Source: Ceratodon purpureus (taxonomy: Eukaryota; Streptophyta; Bryopsida; Pseudoditrichales; Ditrichaceae). From it: 64,000 nucleotides of DNA. Both the position numbers and the translations under genes were made by a program. The stretch covers positions 109,774,457-109,838,456 of the forward strand of contig CM026426.1 in the NCBI GenBank assembly GCA_014871385.1, given 5' to 3'. Under the pieces are notes generated by a model. The model was not told where the DNA came from, did not search any database, and was given only the letters and a program-made list of their open reading frames with translations. The first letter of the stretch is position 1. Each line of letters starts with the position of its first letter. This document shows, one piece after another, positions 21,801-34,400 of the stretch.

Positions 21801-23373
21801 GAAAGTGACTAAAATGCTCAAAAACTACACCAAAATGCTCAAAATCAGCTTTGAGCCTTAAAAAACAGCACACTTCATATTCACTTGTTGGTGGTCACAT
21901 TTTGCACTTTGTGGTCCACTTTATTGTGCTCTCCCCCGAGACCGTACCTTCTAATGATTTTGAAGATCATGACTTTGTTGCGGATGTTTGGTGAAGCCAT
22001 GTCTTTGCATCGATCCAAAACAGGAACCAGCTCCTCTATGTTCAGCTTCTTCGGTGGTGCGTCCTCATGCTGTATTAGATAGCTCCTGATGAGATGTTTG
22101 CTCGCCTCCAAGACAACGGCGGTCTTTGTTGCTTTGGAATTCATTCTACCTACTCTTTTATTAAGCTACTAATCTCTGCCTTAGAGTCTCTGTAGTCCTC
22201 AACTTTCACTGGGTGATCATGTGTTCCTAAGTGAATACAAGCTCTAGTCTAATTCGCTTTGCCCACTACATTATAAATCTTAGCCTCGCATGTAGCAATA
22301 CATGATGGAGGTTCTTTACATACCTTGCACACTAGTGTAGAATCGGATAATGGAGGCTGATCTACGAGAAAAGCTTGGAGTGTACAACCTTCAAACTCGG
22401 TCTCGTTAACCTTGAAGATCTTTGGTAATCGCTTAAAGAAGTCGCACACCTTGTTGATGCAGCGCAGCCATCCGACGCAGTTCAAACTTCGAAAAGAGAG
22501 TCCGAAGTCGTTTGTGATGTTTGTTGTGATGGTCTTGGTCCACAAGTGTCCGTCGTATCGTTTGTCCATTCCCTGCATTGACTTCGCGGCAAGCTTGGAG
22601 GATCCTTCAGCAGCTGGGGGTCATTCAAACAAAACCGGACCATCGAACTTACTAGGTAAGTACTCTAATCCTCTTGTGTCTAATACTTGAATAGTCTCTC
22701 TTCTTCAAAATGATTTTTTCCCACGCGTCATTGCAAGCTGTTTGAGGAGCGGAACTATGCTAACTGTGACCTGGGACTATGGTGGAGATACTTTGGAAGG
22801 AGGAACATCAACCTTGTCCTTAGGCACCAACTTCACGATAATGACTTCCTCATTAGAGGAGAGTGATATGAGAGACGAAGGAGGTTTCTCTACATCTGAG
22901 GTCTCGAGTCCAGGCTTGACTTTCACCTTGACATCACGAGGTAAGGGAGTCTGAACAGTGCAAGTAGATGAGCGACGGGGGGTGAGGATCTTAGTGGATG
23001 CAGCCATTAAAGAATCAGTGAGACCGTAGACTCTATAGGATCTAGGGAAAAGTCTCCACTGCATCATATTGTTCTCATCTCTCAATGAAAGTTGCCCGAG
23101 GGTGTGGGTAACCTCGGCAGTAACGTCATCAAAAATCTCCTTCTCAATACTAATGGTATCCTCACGGAAATAGAACCTAAGACTCAGGCGAAGAGAGGAC
23201 ATTGTAGCTAGACCATCGTCATCTACGCAAAACTTTAGAGGGATTCCCATGCGTTGGGCATACAGATAGACCATCCCCATGTTTGCAGGAAACTCAGCCA
23301 TAGTGGAAAGAGGAGAGGAGTGAGTATCATAGCGAAGCGGTATTGCGAAAGCAAATTGAGAGGAATGATGCAT
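18860..23373 (-). pseudogene. Decayed MULE transposase with SWIM finger
   Basis: Reading leftwards there is a variable N-terminus (23373-22777), then HLWTKTITTNITNDFGLSF and a Cys/His finger (CKVCKEPPSCIATC...CIHLGTHDHPVK). Next come EASKHLIRSYL and a catalytic region with CRVMTIARCDMQSEDTEAQ, FKGFMAGNGQAKWNVVR and CLFHW. A QWLAFWHYSYRQ helix follows, then a linker, and finally a SWIM finger CTCPAFKK...TYCKH near 19000-19080 with FIHAPTFSFNEVKLLLESGIL. Several exons are implied. Stops in otherwise good frame occur near 22249, 22160, 20680, 20300, 19503 and 19460, and a frameshift lies near 22140. A nested element interrupts it at 21200-21937. The family is clear, and the gene is dead. Confidence 0.82.
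21200..21937 (-). mobile_element. Nested element copy 2 (738 bp)
   Basis: This copy is inverted relative to copy 1 and has the same ends (GGGGGAAGCACAATAAAGTG at the left; complement of GGGGGAGAGCACAATAAAGTG at the right) and the same interior. It splits a coding exon of the MULE pseudogene between KIIRRYGL and MKGITKLRG. The flanks (GTCTC and CTGTC in gene sense) do not form a perfect duplication, so the site has changed or a small rearrangement occurred. Confidence 0.9.
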
Positions 23374-24226
23374 CGCTATTGTTCATTTTATTCAAGTTGG
23401 AATGTCCGTCGGGACGATTGAATAATAATCTATTTTGTTAGATAATGGATGTATGATTGAAGAGAGACGGCGCTAACTAATTACAATGCTGCTTTTTGCA
23501 GGCCTAGGTATATACGGTAAGATTTTGGAACTGTACTTTAATTATGTAAATCGTGGAGCAAATTCTATTTGTTATGAAGTTTTATAAGATTAGAATGAGC
23601 CGTCATTTGCTTCTTTATTTAAAACAAGGAATATTTATAGGATTATGAATGCAATTGCTTGATTCAAATCTTTGATTTTATTGTGTGCTTGGATTTTTTT
23701 CTTCCAATATAGTTTGATCTCATCGGCTTCATTTCAAAATGGATTTATTTTTAGTTTTTCTTAATTTAAGTAGGTTAAGCATAGTGTCAGTGTTCATTAT
23801 TATGGATCTAGTTAGGGTTGAGTTGGAAGGGTTGAAGGTTTGGGGTATATAAAGTGAAGGGAAGTTCTAGAGAGAGATATATTGTAAGGAGAGTTCTTTC
23901 GTTAGTTAGACACATGAAGGAGAGTGGAGGGTCGTCTCCTTCTACTTATGTCACTCCTAAACCTAGAAGAAAACTAGGCGACATAGATTTTACGAACAAG
24001 AGAGCAAGGAAGAGGAGAGAATCACCTAGAAAGGAGGAGTCGAAGGTAGCCTCCTGAGTGCACCTTTGAAGGCCCGGGGAGCAGGGTTGCCTTTGGCTCT
24101 AAAATTTTGTTGCATTCGTAAACTCATTTTAGAGTCTATAGAAGAGATAAAAGAGGAGGTTTTAGAGGACACCGTAGTTGAGCATTGGGAGCATGAGGTA
24201 ATAAGTAGCGCGGAAAACAGAAAGAG

Positions 24227-27200
24227 ATGACGGAAGAACTGGGGTTCAATTCCAGTCGGACTCTGGAGACACCACAACCATCTTTCGGTTTTAAGGACTC
24301 TTCGACAAGAGAGACGGATTCACAATCGGGCGGCCATTCTAACTCGGATGTGGTAAGTGTCCTTCACAACTGATTAGAGTATGCCAAATGTAAATTATGT
24401 TTTCTCTTGTGGTATAACATAATAAATTTAATTTAGTGTCTTTGTTGCGGGAATACTTTTTTACTGCTTAAAAATGTGATGCCGCATTAGCCCGAGTGGT
24501 TTTTTAGGCTAATGGGACCCTAAGTAATAATACTCGTCATCGTTTTAAATCTTTGTGAAGATAGCCGATTGGTTTAGGGTTGAACAAGAGGTTGAAGGTG
24601 AGAAGAGGGCCCGAGTGGATGCGGGCGATGAGACCAAAACTGAGACATTGAGAAAAGTGGCTCGAAGAGCAAGACACAAAATTATGGAGGCGGGCGAAGG
24701 TAGGGAAGCTATGGCTGCAAGACGGGCGGGGCGAGGGGACCCAGGAAGTCCTTCTCAGAAGAGTGTGGAGGAGGACCAATCGCGAAGACATGGGCGGATT
24801 GGATGTTTGGTTTGCAACCCTTGCTTTCTTCTTGTTGCTTGGTGATTTCTGTTCAATTCTCATAATATGGACACTGTCTGTGTTGCAGGAGTTCACAGAG
24901 CAATTCACTGCAAGTGAAGCTGATGGGCCAACTCCGGCAAAAACTGAGGTACTTTAGTTTAATTTTCTTTTTGTACTGAACATAGCATTGTAGATCAAAC
25001 TTCCTCAATTCTTTTTAATGTAGTTTTGTAAACTTAAATGGTAAATTGACATTGTCTTTGTTCCTTTGCTTCTAGGTTTTTTCTGATGCACTCTTGTCCA
25101 TTCGTTCCCCAATCATAGTGATCAATGTTTCCAACCTCTCGGATTCATTTGATCAGCCTTATTGTAGGTGTGATTTAGCAAACCCTGTAGGTTTAGATAG
25201 TGGACCTTTCGAGGTCCATTCTCCTCGATACATGCCTACCTCTCCTACCTACGAGCCTACCTCACCGGGCTACATGCCTACTTCTCCTCGACTTGGTACC
25301 CCGCCGATGTCTCCACCTTCTCCTTCCTCGCCATTTAGAGTTAGGACGACAGGCCATGTGGTCTTTGCCCTTCCGGCAATATTGCCATGCCCTGTCCAAC
25401 AAACCAGGCGGTTTTGGAGGACGCGTCGTCACTAGAACTGTAGACAGGCTAGGGAGTATTATAGGCGTGCACCACGTAGATAGTAGCTCTATTGTGCTAC
25501 TTATTATTGCTGATGATCATTGAGTTCTTAAAAGAGGTGTTTAAGTATGAGAAGAGATTGTTTTATTCTTCTAAATAATTGTTATTTCCTTACAACTTTC
25601 CTTGTCTTCAAATCAAGTCTGAATATGTATGAATTTTGGCAGGAAACTCAAACACAAGATGTATTGCCAGCACCATCTTGTCCTATCGAATTGACGAATG
25701 CAGTAGACAGTGAATTGGTTCATCGAAAACAGCACACGGTGGACTCCATAGGCGTCATCATTAACATCCAAATCCTCCTAAAGAGAAAGTCGCGACTCCT
25801 TGTTCCCTTGTGTAGGATGCTCTCAATGGCAAAAGTAAGATTTGTTGGAGAAATGGGAGTTCAACATTTAGAGCGAGAGTTTGTCAAAGGCTATAGAGAT
25901 GGAGACCGGGTCATGTACATTTCCATGTACAACCATGAAGAGAAGACAGCCCCTGTTCTATGTCTGGGAAGGTAACCATCGCCTCGCCGCATGGTTCAGA
26001 CATACCAACAATCATCATAGTGAAGATCCAGCCTGGCACATCTCCGTGCATTGCATTGTTCTTAACCCACGCGGTCATGTGGGAAACCTTCTTCATGCCA
26101 TGCACGACATCAACTGGTAAGAATTTACTCCCTCTATTCTGTCCACACTTCTTGAAAGCTGCTTCAACTTGTACTCTATGCATTTATTAACTACCGTCTA
26201 CTCGTGCGTCTACAAAAAATGATCACGTGAAGAGTAATTTTCCAGAAAAACTTTTTCGTATTCGCTCCTTTGGTGTGATGAAATTGGAGGAATTCAAGGA
26301 TCTACTCACACCAGAGGAGTATCAATTATCTTTGACTTACAAACCAGCTATTCCTGGATGGTTTACCTTGCCAACCAAAGTCTTCATCGCGTTTCTTTAT
26401 CGTGTAAGCACTTCTTCATCCCTCCCTCACGATTCAATTTGACTACTGATTTGCCCTTGTTTGCAAACTAACAAAATTAGAACTCTGTTTCATAGTGAGA
26501 AATCGTGGTTGCTTCTGACGAAGCTGCAAGGCTGTAAGGTAGCAGAACCTTAACCTGCCAGAATAAGGATTTTGGGAACCTGGAAGTGCAAAGAGCATGA
26601 AGTGAAATCATGAATGTGTTAGCAAATTGGAGAGGAAGTGCTTGGTCTTGGAATCAGAATTTTTGGAGGTAAGAGCAATTTTACACAAATTTTTGAAGTG
26701 AAGGTGTTGTAGACACCTATTCATAACTCTAGACTTACCCAAAAGAAACACTCACAAAACTTGTCAATACTCCCATCTCATTGGTTCCATCTCATTGATT
26801 CTAGTGAAATTTCAATAAACTTATGTTCAAGTTTAGGTTCACAAGGAGGCACTTTCTGGTCAAATTGTAGCTGGCATGAATGAGTCGCTCGCAACAATGT
26901 GTACTGCTACCTTACAAGGAGAAAACACCCACTGACGACCAAACTGCGGCAGGTGTTTGGGATGCCATGACTGCGGCTTCAAACAACATGGTCGACACAA
27001 TCAAGAAGAAGGAGTTCACGAAGTACTTAGCTATTGCCAATCCCAAAAACGATGATGACTTTCTCGGGGAGGTGAGGTCGTTAACACTTTTCCCTTAGTT
27101 GATTCATAAGTATTGCAATTTCAATTAAAACATCTAATTCTATATGTGATGTTATATTCCGAGATCAATCGGTATTACAGTGACTTTGCTAAACTAGAGA

Positions 27201-28383
27201 TGACAGTGGACAAGCTTCAAAAGATTGTTCCTGCAGCTGTGGATGCCAAATTCAAAGCGCGTTGGCTAAGGTGGTGGAACTCTTCACCTAGTTCACAACT
27301 TTCTTACAGATTGCTGCCGCCACAATTTAAAGAGACCAAACTCGACCCTTGGTTGAAGAAGGCAACATTTTGGGCTGGTGTACATCACCTTTAAACTTAT
27401 CAGTTAACAATATATGTACTCTCTCTTTGTCACATATCTTTCTGGACCTTAACAACTTTACTTTCATGTTGTAGCTGGAGGAAGCTGTTACCCATGAGTT
27501 TGAAGACATCTGTAAGACTGAGAACCTCGTCATCAAATGGAAGTCTATCCCCAGATGTTGCGGCCCGATGCATATGTGGAGAGTTGGCATATTCTCCTAT
27601 GGGAGAAGGCATTCCCCACATTTCTTGATACCCGCGCAGATAAGGCTTTCAATAAAAAGTCCGATTTTTCCAAGTTTTTGAAGCTACAGATGTTGTCAAG
27701 CGTGTAACATACCGGTACGATAATTATCATTTGGATTCCATTTACTTTTTCCGTTCACTCAATGTAAATAGTACAATTCTGATCTTTGGCAATTGAACTT
27801 CATTAAGTACTTTAAGAAAGAGCTGCTTTCAAAAGGTGCAATTGACCTTGAGAAGCTCCCGAAGTACTTCGCAGCATGGATTCAGAAAGGCTCTCACCAG
27901 TGTATCTATACTCCTCAACAGTTGAAGAGGTTCAAATCCCAGCACCTAGAAGCTGGTTGTTGGTATCTCGATTGCATTCGTGGTTTCGTTATTGAGTAAG
28001 AAGCGGAGCTGAAATCTTAAGTTGATGGAGGATCAACGATTGTTGAGGATTCTGGAGACGGTTCAGATGATGCCGAAGGCCTGCAGGGTCAATCATCTGC
28101 GCCTCCACCAAAGAGAGGGAGAGGGCGCCAACTGCAAGTACTAGGTTTGAGGTCCCTGGCCTCACAAGATACTGGGGCGGAGTCTTCCAAACTAGGGAAT
28201 GAGACACCCCACGCTTCTCCAACTACAAACGTCCCCAAGCCATCTTCGACCACTACAAATGTGCCTTCATCGATAAGTGCTTCAGAGATCACCAGAGGTC
28301 TCATTGAGCAGAGGAAGGCCAAACAGTTCCTCAAACCACCTCTTCCGCTGGGGGGGTGGGGAGGGCGGTGGATTTATGGGTAA
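24227..28383 (+). pseudogene. Multi-exon element gene with CTD-like heptads and a GNHR motif
   Basis: About ten exons with good splice sites: 24227-24352, from 24561, 24889-24948, 25076-25432, from 25643 to 26116, about 26230-26403, 26880-27071, 27160-27380, 27476-27720 and 27790-28380. Exon 4 encodes YMPTSPT-YEPTSPG-YMPTSPR at 25229-25291, three heptads close to the RNA polymerase II CTD. Exon 5 encodes KVRFVGEMGVQHLEREFVKG and FYVWEGNHRLAAWFRH. The GNHRL.AW core resembles the phosphate-binding motif of ParB/sulfiredoxin-like folds, which is my inference. Later parts are helical (KFKARWLRWW; LPKYFAAWIQKG). A frameshift lies near 25940 and two stops near 27995 and 28018. The gene is convergent with the one ending at 28472. 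Real function is unknown. Confidence 0.55.
25229..25291 (+). other. Three CTD-like heptads (YxPTSPx)
   Basis: The repeat is YMPTSPT YEPTSPG YMPTSPR, followed by Pro/Ser-rich LGTPPMSPPSPSSP. The consensus of the RNA polymerase II largest-subunit tail is YSPTSPS. Here positions 1 and 3-6 are invariant, and only position 2 (Ser to Met/Glu) departs. No other polymerase sequence is nearby. Confidence 0.8.
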
Positions 28384-28471
28384 AATATCATAATTGCTTC
28401 GTGTAGAATTGCGAGGAAGTGAATAGCTGCTTGGAGATCAAATTTTATTACATTCAAACTTAGAAATTAAA

Positions 28472-31422
28472 TTACGTACCCTGTGTAATATTCAGGCGAC
28501 GACATTTAGCCAGATTGTGAGACGCGGTTGTTGTGTTTCCTCCATAATCTTCACAATTCACTGAGAGGGAAGACGCATGCCTTCCAAGAGTCTCCTCCGC
28601 AGAAACGTAGGTTGTCTCAACGACTATGTTTACGGCAGTTCTCCATGACGGCATCGTTGAATCACGGTTCATTGTTGAGAAGCCGCCAATGCAATCGTGA
28701 GGTTTGCACTTCCTTTTCCTCAATTAGGCCTGTCCTCGCTCAAGTCCAAACCGGTGCCTTTCCCAACTTGGTTCAATGTGTCTAAATCATAGACATATAT
28801 TAGAAATCCTGATATTCATTGTGATTAGAGTGAAGGATGCTGAATAAGAAAAATAAGTTAGTGGAAAATGTAGCAATGAACACTAACTCCACCGATTGAT
28901 AGATGTGTCACAGTATTTGTAATGAGCAAAAAATAATGAAGTTTCCAAATGTGTCTGTAAAGCAATTACCTGAGAGATGCTCGGAAATGACAAGGCCGGC
29001 TGTCTCTATGCCGGTATGTTTCTCATTGTCATCGCTCTTGTTTCCTATGGACAAAATACACAAAAAAACGTTAATGTTTCTGTCCCTCAGAGAACTCCTG
29101 ATGATCTCAAAACACCGAGTCGTACAGAACTATGAAGGCAGTCGGATTTACCTTGCCAAAGGACATGTCGTACGTACAGGGGGCGCCCGATGACTTCCGA
29201 AGGATACTTCTTGAAAGAGGAACGAAAATCGAAGTCCTCCACTGTATAGTGAAGCCGGGGGTCTTTGTACTTGTTGTTCTAGATCCAGTCCTCCACGCAT
29301 CCTATGAGGCGGTACACTAGCTCCTTCGTCCCCTCATCGAAGATCCAGTAATGAGGTCGGTCCTCACTGGCATGCTTTATGATCACATGCTCACGCATTT
29401 TGCTCACACAATGGCTCATATAACAACTAACGACGGTGGCATTGTTTTCTTGCAAATTCCGTCCAGCTCACGAAGAATTCCATCTTTTCAGCCAATATTT
29501 CTCTCGCAAAAGCGACTCCAATTGTCTTCGTGCTACCCATTGGACGCTGGTGTGTGATAGCAAAGAGCTCCTCAATCCTGTCCTGCATTGTTGGACTCTC
29601 TTCCCTCCCCTTCGAAGCATAACGAAATCCTGCGGCCACTCTGACCCAATGTGCACGGCAATGTTGCTCAGACACCAAAGAAGCTGGAAGATGATAGGGG
29701 TGGGAACGAGGAAACCCGCGAAGGTAACCAAAGTTGTTTAAGCCCTTTGCGCTGTGAAACCATGTCGCCGATCCAACTTCCCTACTTAAACTGTGTGAAT
29801 TCGCGGAGTCCATTGCCGCATTTCTGGAAACGAGCCACCTGTGACACAGTACGGAGGCACTGATGTGATTTCAAAGGCCGCATGATCATAAGAACAGTAT
29901 AGGAAGTTAGAGGTATTAAACTGATGAGCGGACTTACTCAAGTGAGGAAGAGAAGAGAAGATAAAAAATGTCACACAATTTCTGCGGTCTCGACCGAAAT
30001 CAAGCAGAGACTGAGTTTCACTAACACCTCAGCCGGTACAGGTAACAGTAACACAACGGACAATGACCTTCACCGCATTCACAAACATTATTATCACACA
30101 CTTGACGAAACGCGTCTGAGCAAAGAATAAAAGTCAAGAAGAAGATGACAAACGCAGCCAATGATTAGAGCCGATCAAAATGTGCGGCAGAATGTAAATC
30201 ATGCCTGGTAACATACTGTATGATATAAAAATTACATAAAACAAGGGCGAGGTTATAGCATGAAACTACAAGGCAGAAACTTCATGGCCGAGAAGAATCA
30301 ATGAAAACGAGTGGAAAATCTGCAATGACGTTGAAAAGAAAAAGGAATGCATGCACGAACGACTGAGGAAGTTTTAAGAAACTCACCTGCGATGTAAAAA
30401 ATGGAATGAAAGAAGTCGCCACTCGGTGGTAGCTCCACTGGGAGTCTTCAGTTCCAGTAAATGCCACTTCAAAAAAAAATGATCTTTAGTTTGCGTTATA
30501 TAACTTATCTCACTCCCAAATCACCTTGGAGGCTGGCATGAAGATGAAGAAGATGCTCTCACATCAAGGAGTATCCACTGAATTGTCTTGGAGGATTTGG
30601 TAGGTGGGAAGCATGGTAAAGTGGACCACAAAAGTGCTTAGCTCATTGTCAATTTCAGCCATTCTTGCAAATACTAGAAAAAGTGGCATCATCATTTACG
30701 AGATGTTGAAAAAAAGTTTGGATATGGAAAATAGACTTGGTTATAAAGAGTGTGGGGAATTTCTGAACAGATCCGCGGCTTCTACGTGGTCAAACGAGAA
30801 CCGCAAAGTGGGACAAAGTGAAAGCTGTCATTTGAAAAAGTGATAAGAAGATGGGGAATTTTGTTCAGAATTCACTTTCGATTTCGACGAGACCTCTGAT
30901 TCTTAATTGCGGTTGTAGAAATGACCATGACCAAGTTCAAATGATAGTTTGGGCGGATGAAAAGTATTTCAAGGACGTTTTTAAAACACTGTTTTCCGTG
31001 AAACTTTTTGTGAGGTTTTTTTCACCGAACATTGTTTTTTAAATTGGAAAAAACATCCTCTATAGACAATAGAGGGTGCCAAATGAAGAAATTAAGACTT
31101 TGGAAAAGTTCATTTTTATGATTTAGAACTAGCGGTCAAATTAAGTTTCAATTGGAGATGTTTCTTTTATAGAGATGCTTGTAAGATACCTTATGACACC
31201 TTAGAAAGTGACTAAAATGCTCAAAAACTACACCAAAATGCTCAAAATCAGCTTTGAGCTTTGAAAAACAGCACACTTCATATTCACTTCTTATTGATCA
31301 CAAATTGCACTTTGTGGTCCACTTTACCATGCTTCCTCCCGGTAATCGTGCGTGGAAGTCCAATCTCAGGGGTGAGCCCAAGCTGTTAAACTCACAGCAA
31401 TACTCACATCTGAAAGTGGTGA
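28472..31422 (-). pseudogene. Unidentified element gene, several exons, interrupted
   Basis: The 5' part encodes CEYCCEFNSLGS...RLDFHARLP (31420-31341) and is cut by nested element copy 3. Sequence resembling its continuation (TKSSKTIQWILLDVRASSSS) lies at 30600-30540. A long exon at 29731-29152 encodes QDFVMLRRGGKRVQQC..., CYMSHCVSKMREHVIIKHAS, HYWIFDEGTKELVYRLIGCV and KYPSEVIGRPLYVRHVLWQ. It has a GTAAAT donor and two in-frame stops (near 29468 and 29280). A last exon spans about 28723-28472. I do not recognise the family. It is convergent with the CTD-heptad gene, 89 bp apart, which repeats the convergent layout of the 8.24-kb MULE. Confidence 0.45.
30603..31340 (-). mobile_element. Nested element copy 3 (738 bp)
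   Basis: Same family and orientation as copy 2, with diverged ends (GGTGGGAAGCATGGTAAAGTG and the complement of GGGAGGAAGCATGGTAAAGT). Both ends carry the same change from CACAATAAAG to CATGGTAAAG, so it represents a subfamily. The flanks share GGTA (left GGTAG, right GGTAA), which suggests a slightly decayed 5-bp duplication. It interrupts the gene read on the - strand, in the sense orientation, as the other two copies do. Confidence 0.88.
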
Positions 31423-34400
31423 TCATGACTAGTATCTACAATGACAATGTGTAAATGATAATTAGGAATTGGTTTGACATGATAATAGGTACCTCATGTA
31501 CACGACATGTAGAAGGTATACAGCGGTCACATAAATTTAGTGACGGATTTGTAGTTGATCGTATACTAAATCATAAGACACTGTGATGCGGGTTATGAAC
31601 AGGAGTAGCAGGTAACACTTCATCACTCAACAAAACAGAGAGTTCTCTACATGACGTGCACTCAATGTTTCTATCTGCTGTCACTACGAATTCTGTTACA
31701 TCAACTATACCCGATACCCACTATCCTAAGGAATATGAAATCAAGTAGCATTTTTAATGAGTTGGACTTACTGAGTTCTGAAACAGGCAGAATCCGAGAC
31801 TCAACATATCGACAAGGTTTTGCATGTTTCCTCATCAACATGTGAGTAGCAAACGACTAATGAGTTTCATTAGTGAAACTACAAGCATATTTGATCTGTC
31901 TACAAAAAAAGTACTTTCCTCGATGAGGTGGATACTATACATTATTAAAAAACATTGCAAGAAATGCAGTGTCCATAGAATTTTTGCGATGCTCTATATG
32001 TACAGGAAAATATAACTTAAAAGACTGGAGTTTTGAGAGGTGCTCACATGTGCGTGGGTTGAAGGTACAATCTTCATCATGTACAGATTCACTTGACAGT
32101 TTATAAATTGGAAAAGAATTTGAGGACATTTATCTTAATCTGAACAGGATGTCACACTATCCACTGCAAATTGCCTGCATACACAATTAATTAATTAATG
32201 AGGTCGTGGGGCTCTCATAAGGTCTAGCGGGGCACACATGGGGTCCAGGAGGGCTGCTGACGGGGCAAGGGGTCGATGACGAGGCGCTCAGAAGCTCTGG
32301 AAGCTTCTGATCACGTCGATGTTCACGGTTTGGAAGTTCTGGGGATGTAGGTTTTCTTTTGTGTTTTGTATTGCTCTGCTCTCTGGTCGTGTCTGCTGTA
32401 GGTGAAGTTGTCCATTGAGGTGCGCGCAATGCTGCAAGTCCAATTTTGTGGACAATTCCCATGTGAGCAAATTCTATTTTCTTGAAGTTTCTGTGTATGA
32501 ATGGCTCGTTGTGCTCATCGCCAATCGTGAGAGGATTCGAGATGGTTGCAGTTGCGGATGTGTGTTGTTTGTGAGTGCCTGTGAGTGGGAGCTTGGGGAA
32601 GGACAGTTGTTGTAGTGTTTGAAGGGGAGAGATTGCCGAGAGTGGGATTCTGCTTTTAGAGTTGAGTTTGTGTTGCGGTTTGCTTTGGGTTGTGAATGTG
32701 GAGTTTGTGTTTCTGGAGGTTGAGTGGTGTTGAGAGGAGGATTGGTTTTGGTGGTGGAGAATTCAGACTTTGATTAGATTTGGGTTCGAGGTTTGGCGAT
32801 GATTTAGATCAGGGAAGGTTTGGGTTCTGAGAGTGAGCTTAGACAGGTGATGCGTTTTTGGGATTCATGGGATTTTTCAGATCTGAGCGGAATTTTAGAT
32901 TGGTAGCGCGGACGGGATGAATTTGCACATGGGAGCTAGATCTGTCGTTGTGTTGTACTCGGAGAACAGGGCTGTGAGTTCGTAACCTGGAGCATCTGAC
33001 GAGCGCACTCTCGGGAGGCAGATCACACCCTTCATGCGATGGCTATGGCGCTAAACCGGGATAAGAAGAATGCATTGGTCAGGGTCGCCGCTCTGCTCGC
33101 AATAGTGGCCTTGGTACATGGATATGGCAGAGTCTCTAGATATGAAACCGAATCTCCCAAATTGGCACCCTTATAGTCTGAATTTCTCATGGATTTCTGA
33201 ACGCTCAATTGTTCATGGATTCTCAACTTGAGTGTCTGAACCATGGATTCTCAGCTTGTGTGTGTGAACCAGCACAGGGCTTGCTGCAGGTGTATTAAAT
33301 CGACGATCTTAACATTGCAAGAAATTCAAGCAGACTGATTATCTAGTTGGACTAAGAATCATGTTACAGACCTGCAAGAGTCTAGGGTTTTTTGTTTTTC
33401 TGACTTTGAGTTTTTGCCATGTGGCACCCTGCAAGGGATCCATGTGGCACCCTACAGGGGTCCATGTGGTACAAAATCAATTAAAGACCTGAGAACACAT
33501 GAAATGACACTATACACCTTAAGTGCTCAATACATATTACATATTATATTAACTAGACTCTTAAGCGATGCAAAGTATTAGCTTGTTTTTTGTTATGACT
33601 TCTAAAACACGAATTTTATTTTAAAACTTATTAGACTGTATACAAAATCATTGGTAAGCGACATGGAAAAATACCAAACTGAATTAGCTTGGTAGGTTCA
33701 TTGATTAAATAAATCGACACAGGTTCGGTCACAACAAGGCAAATGTAGATATCCCTGTAAATCAGACAAACTATGACTGATTTATACTGATTAATGTAAA
33801 AGAAAAATCCATAATGGTTCTGGTTACGTTCTGACAGAGTCGCACTCCACCTTATATTATGCCCGTCATCCTGTAGGAATACAGAGCCTCCGTTTGGTCA
33901 TTGTCTCTGTATACTTCCTATTTCTTGTTCTTAAGACAAATGAACTTATGATATATGATAACTCGCATATTTAAAACTAGTGTGAGATTTCATTACCTCT
34001 ATAAGAGAATTGTAGTATGAATTGCAAAGGTATTAAATAACACAGTTCCAATTGACTATAACCTTCCCAAACCTAGAATGAAATATTGCCACGACAGTCA
34101 CAGTTCTGAGATTAAAAAGCAGAAACCAGTGGAACTTTCAATAAACGTCCTATGTTCTGAATATATGTAAATTTAGCTTCCATTTAGTATGTTTCTATGC
34201 ATGGTTTAGAGGTCTGACCTCTCACTTTTTGTCCCTCGGATTAATACAAATATATGAAGGGGACATTATCCCACAGAATAACGTAACGTTGATTGAAAAC
34301 TCCTATGCGAGAATATAGCTTAAATTCCAAATTGTTAACTTTCTATTATTATATAATATCGATCTGGCAATTTATTTGGAGATATTAAGCATTCACTCCA

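Noticed and set aside
21881-22082. Small genes ending in the nested element (GGEHNKV.HKVQ tails) as real proteins
   Set aside because: The tails are read-through of host frames into the inserted element. They are chimeric and stop at the first element stop codon.
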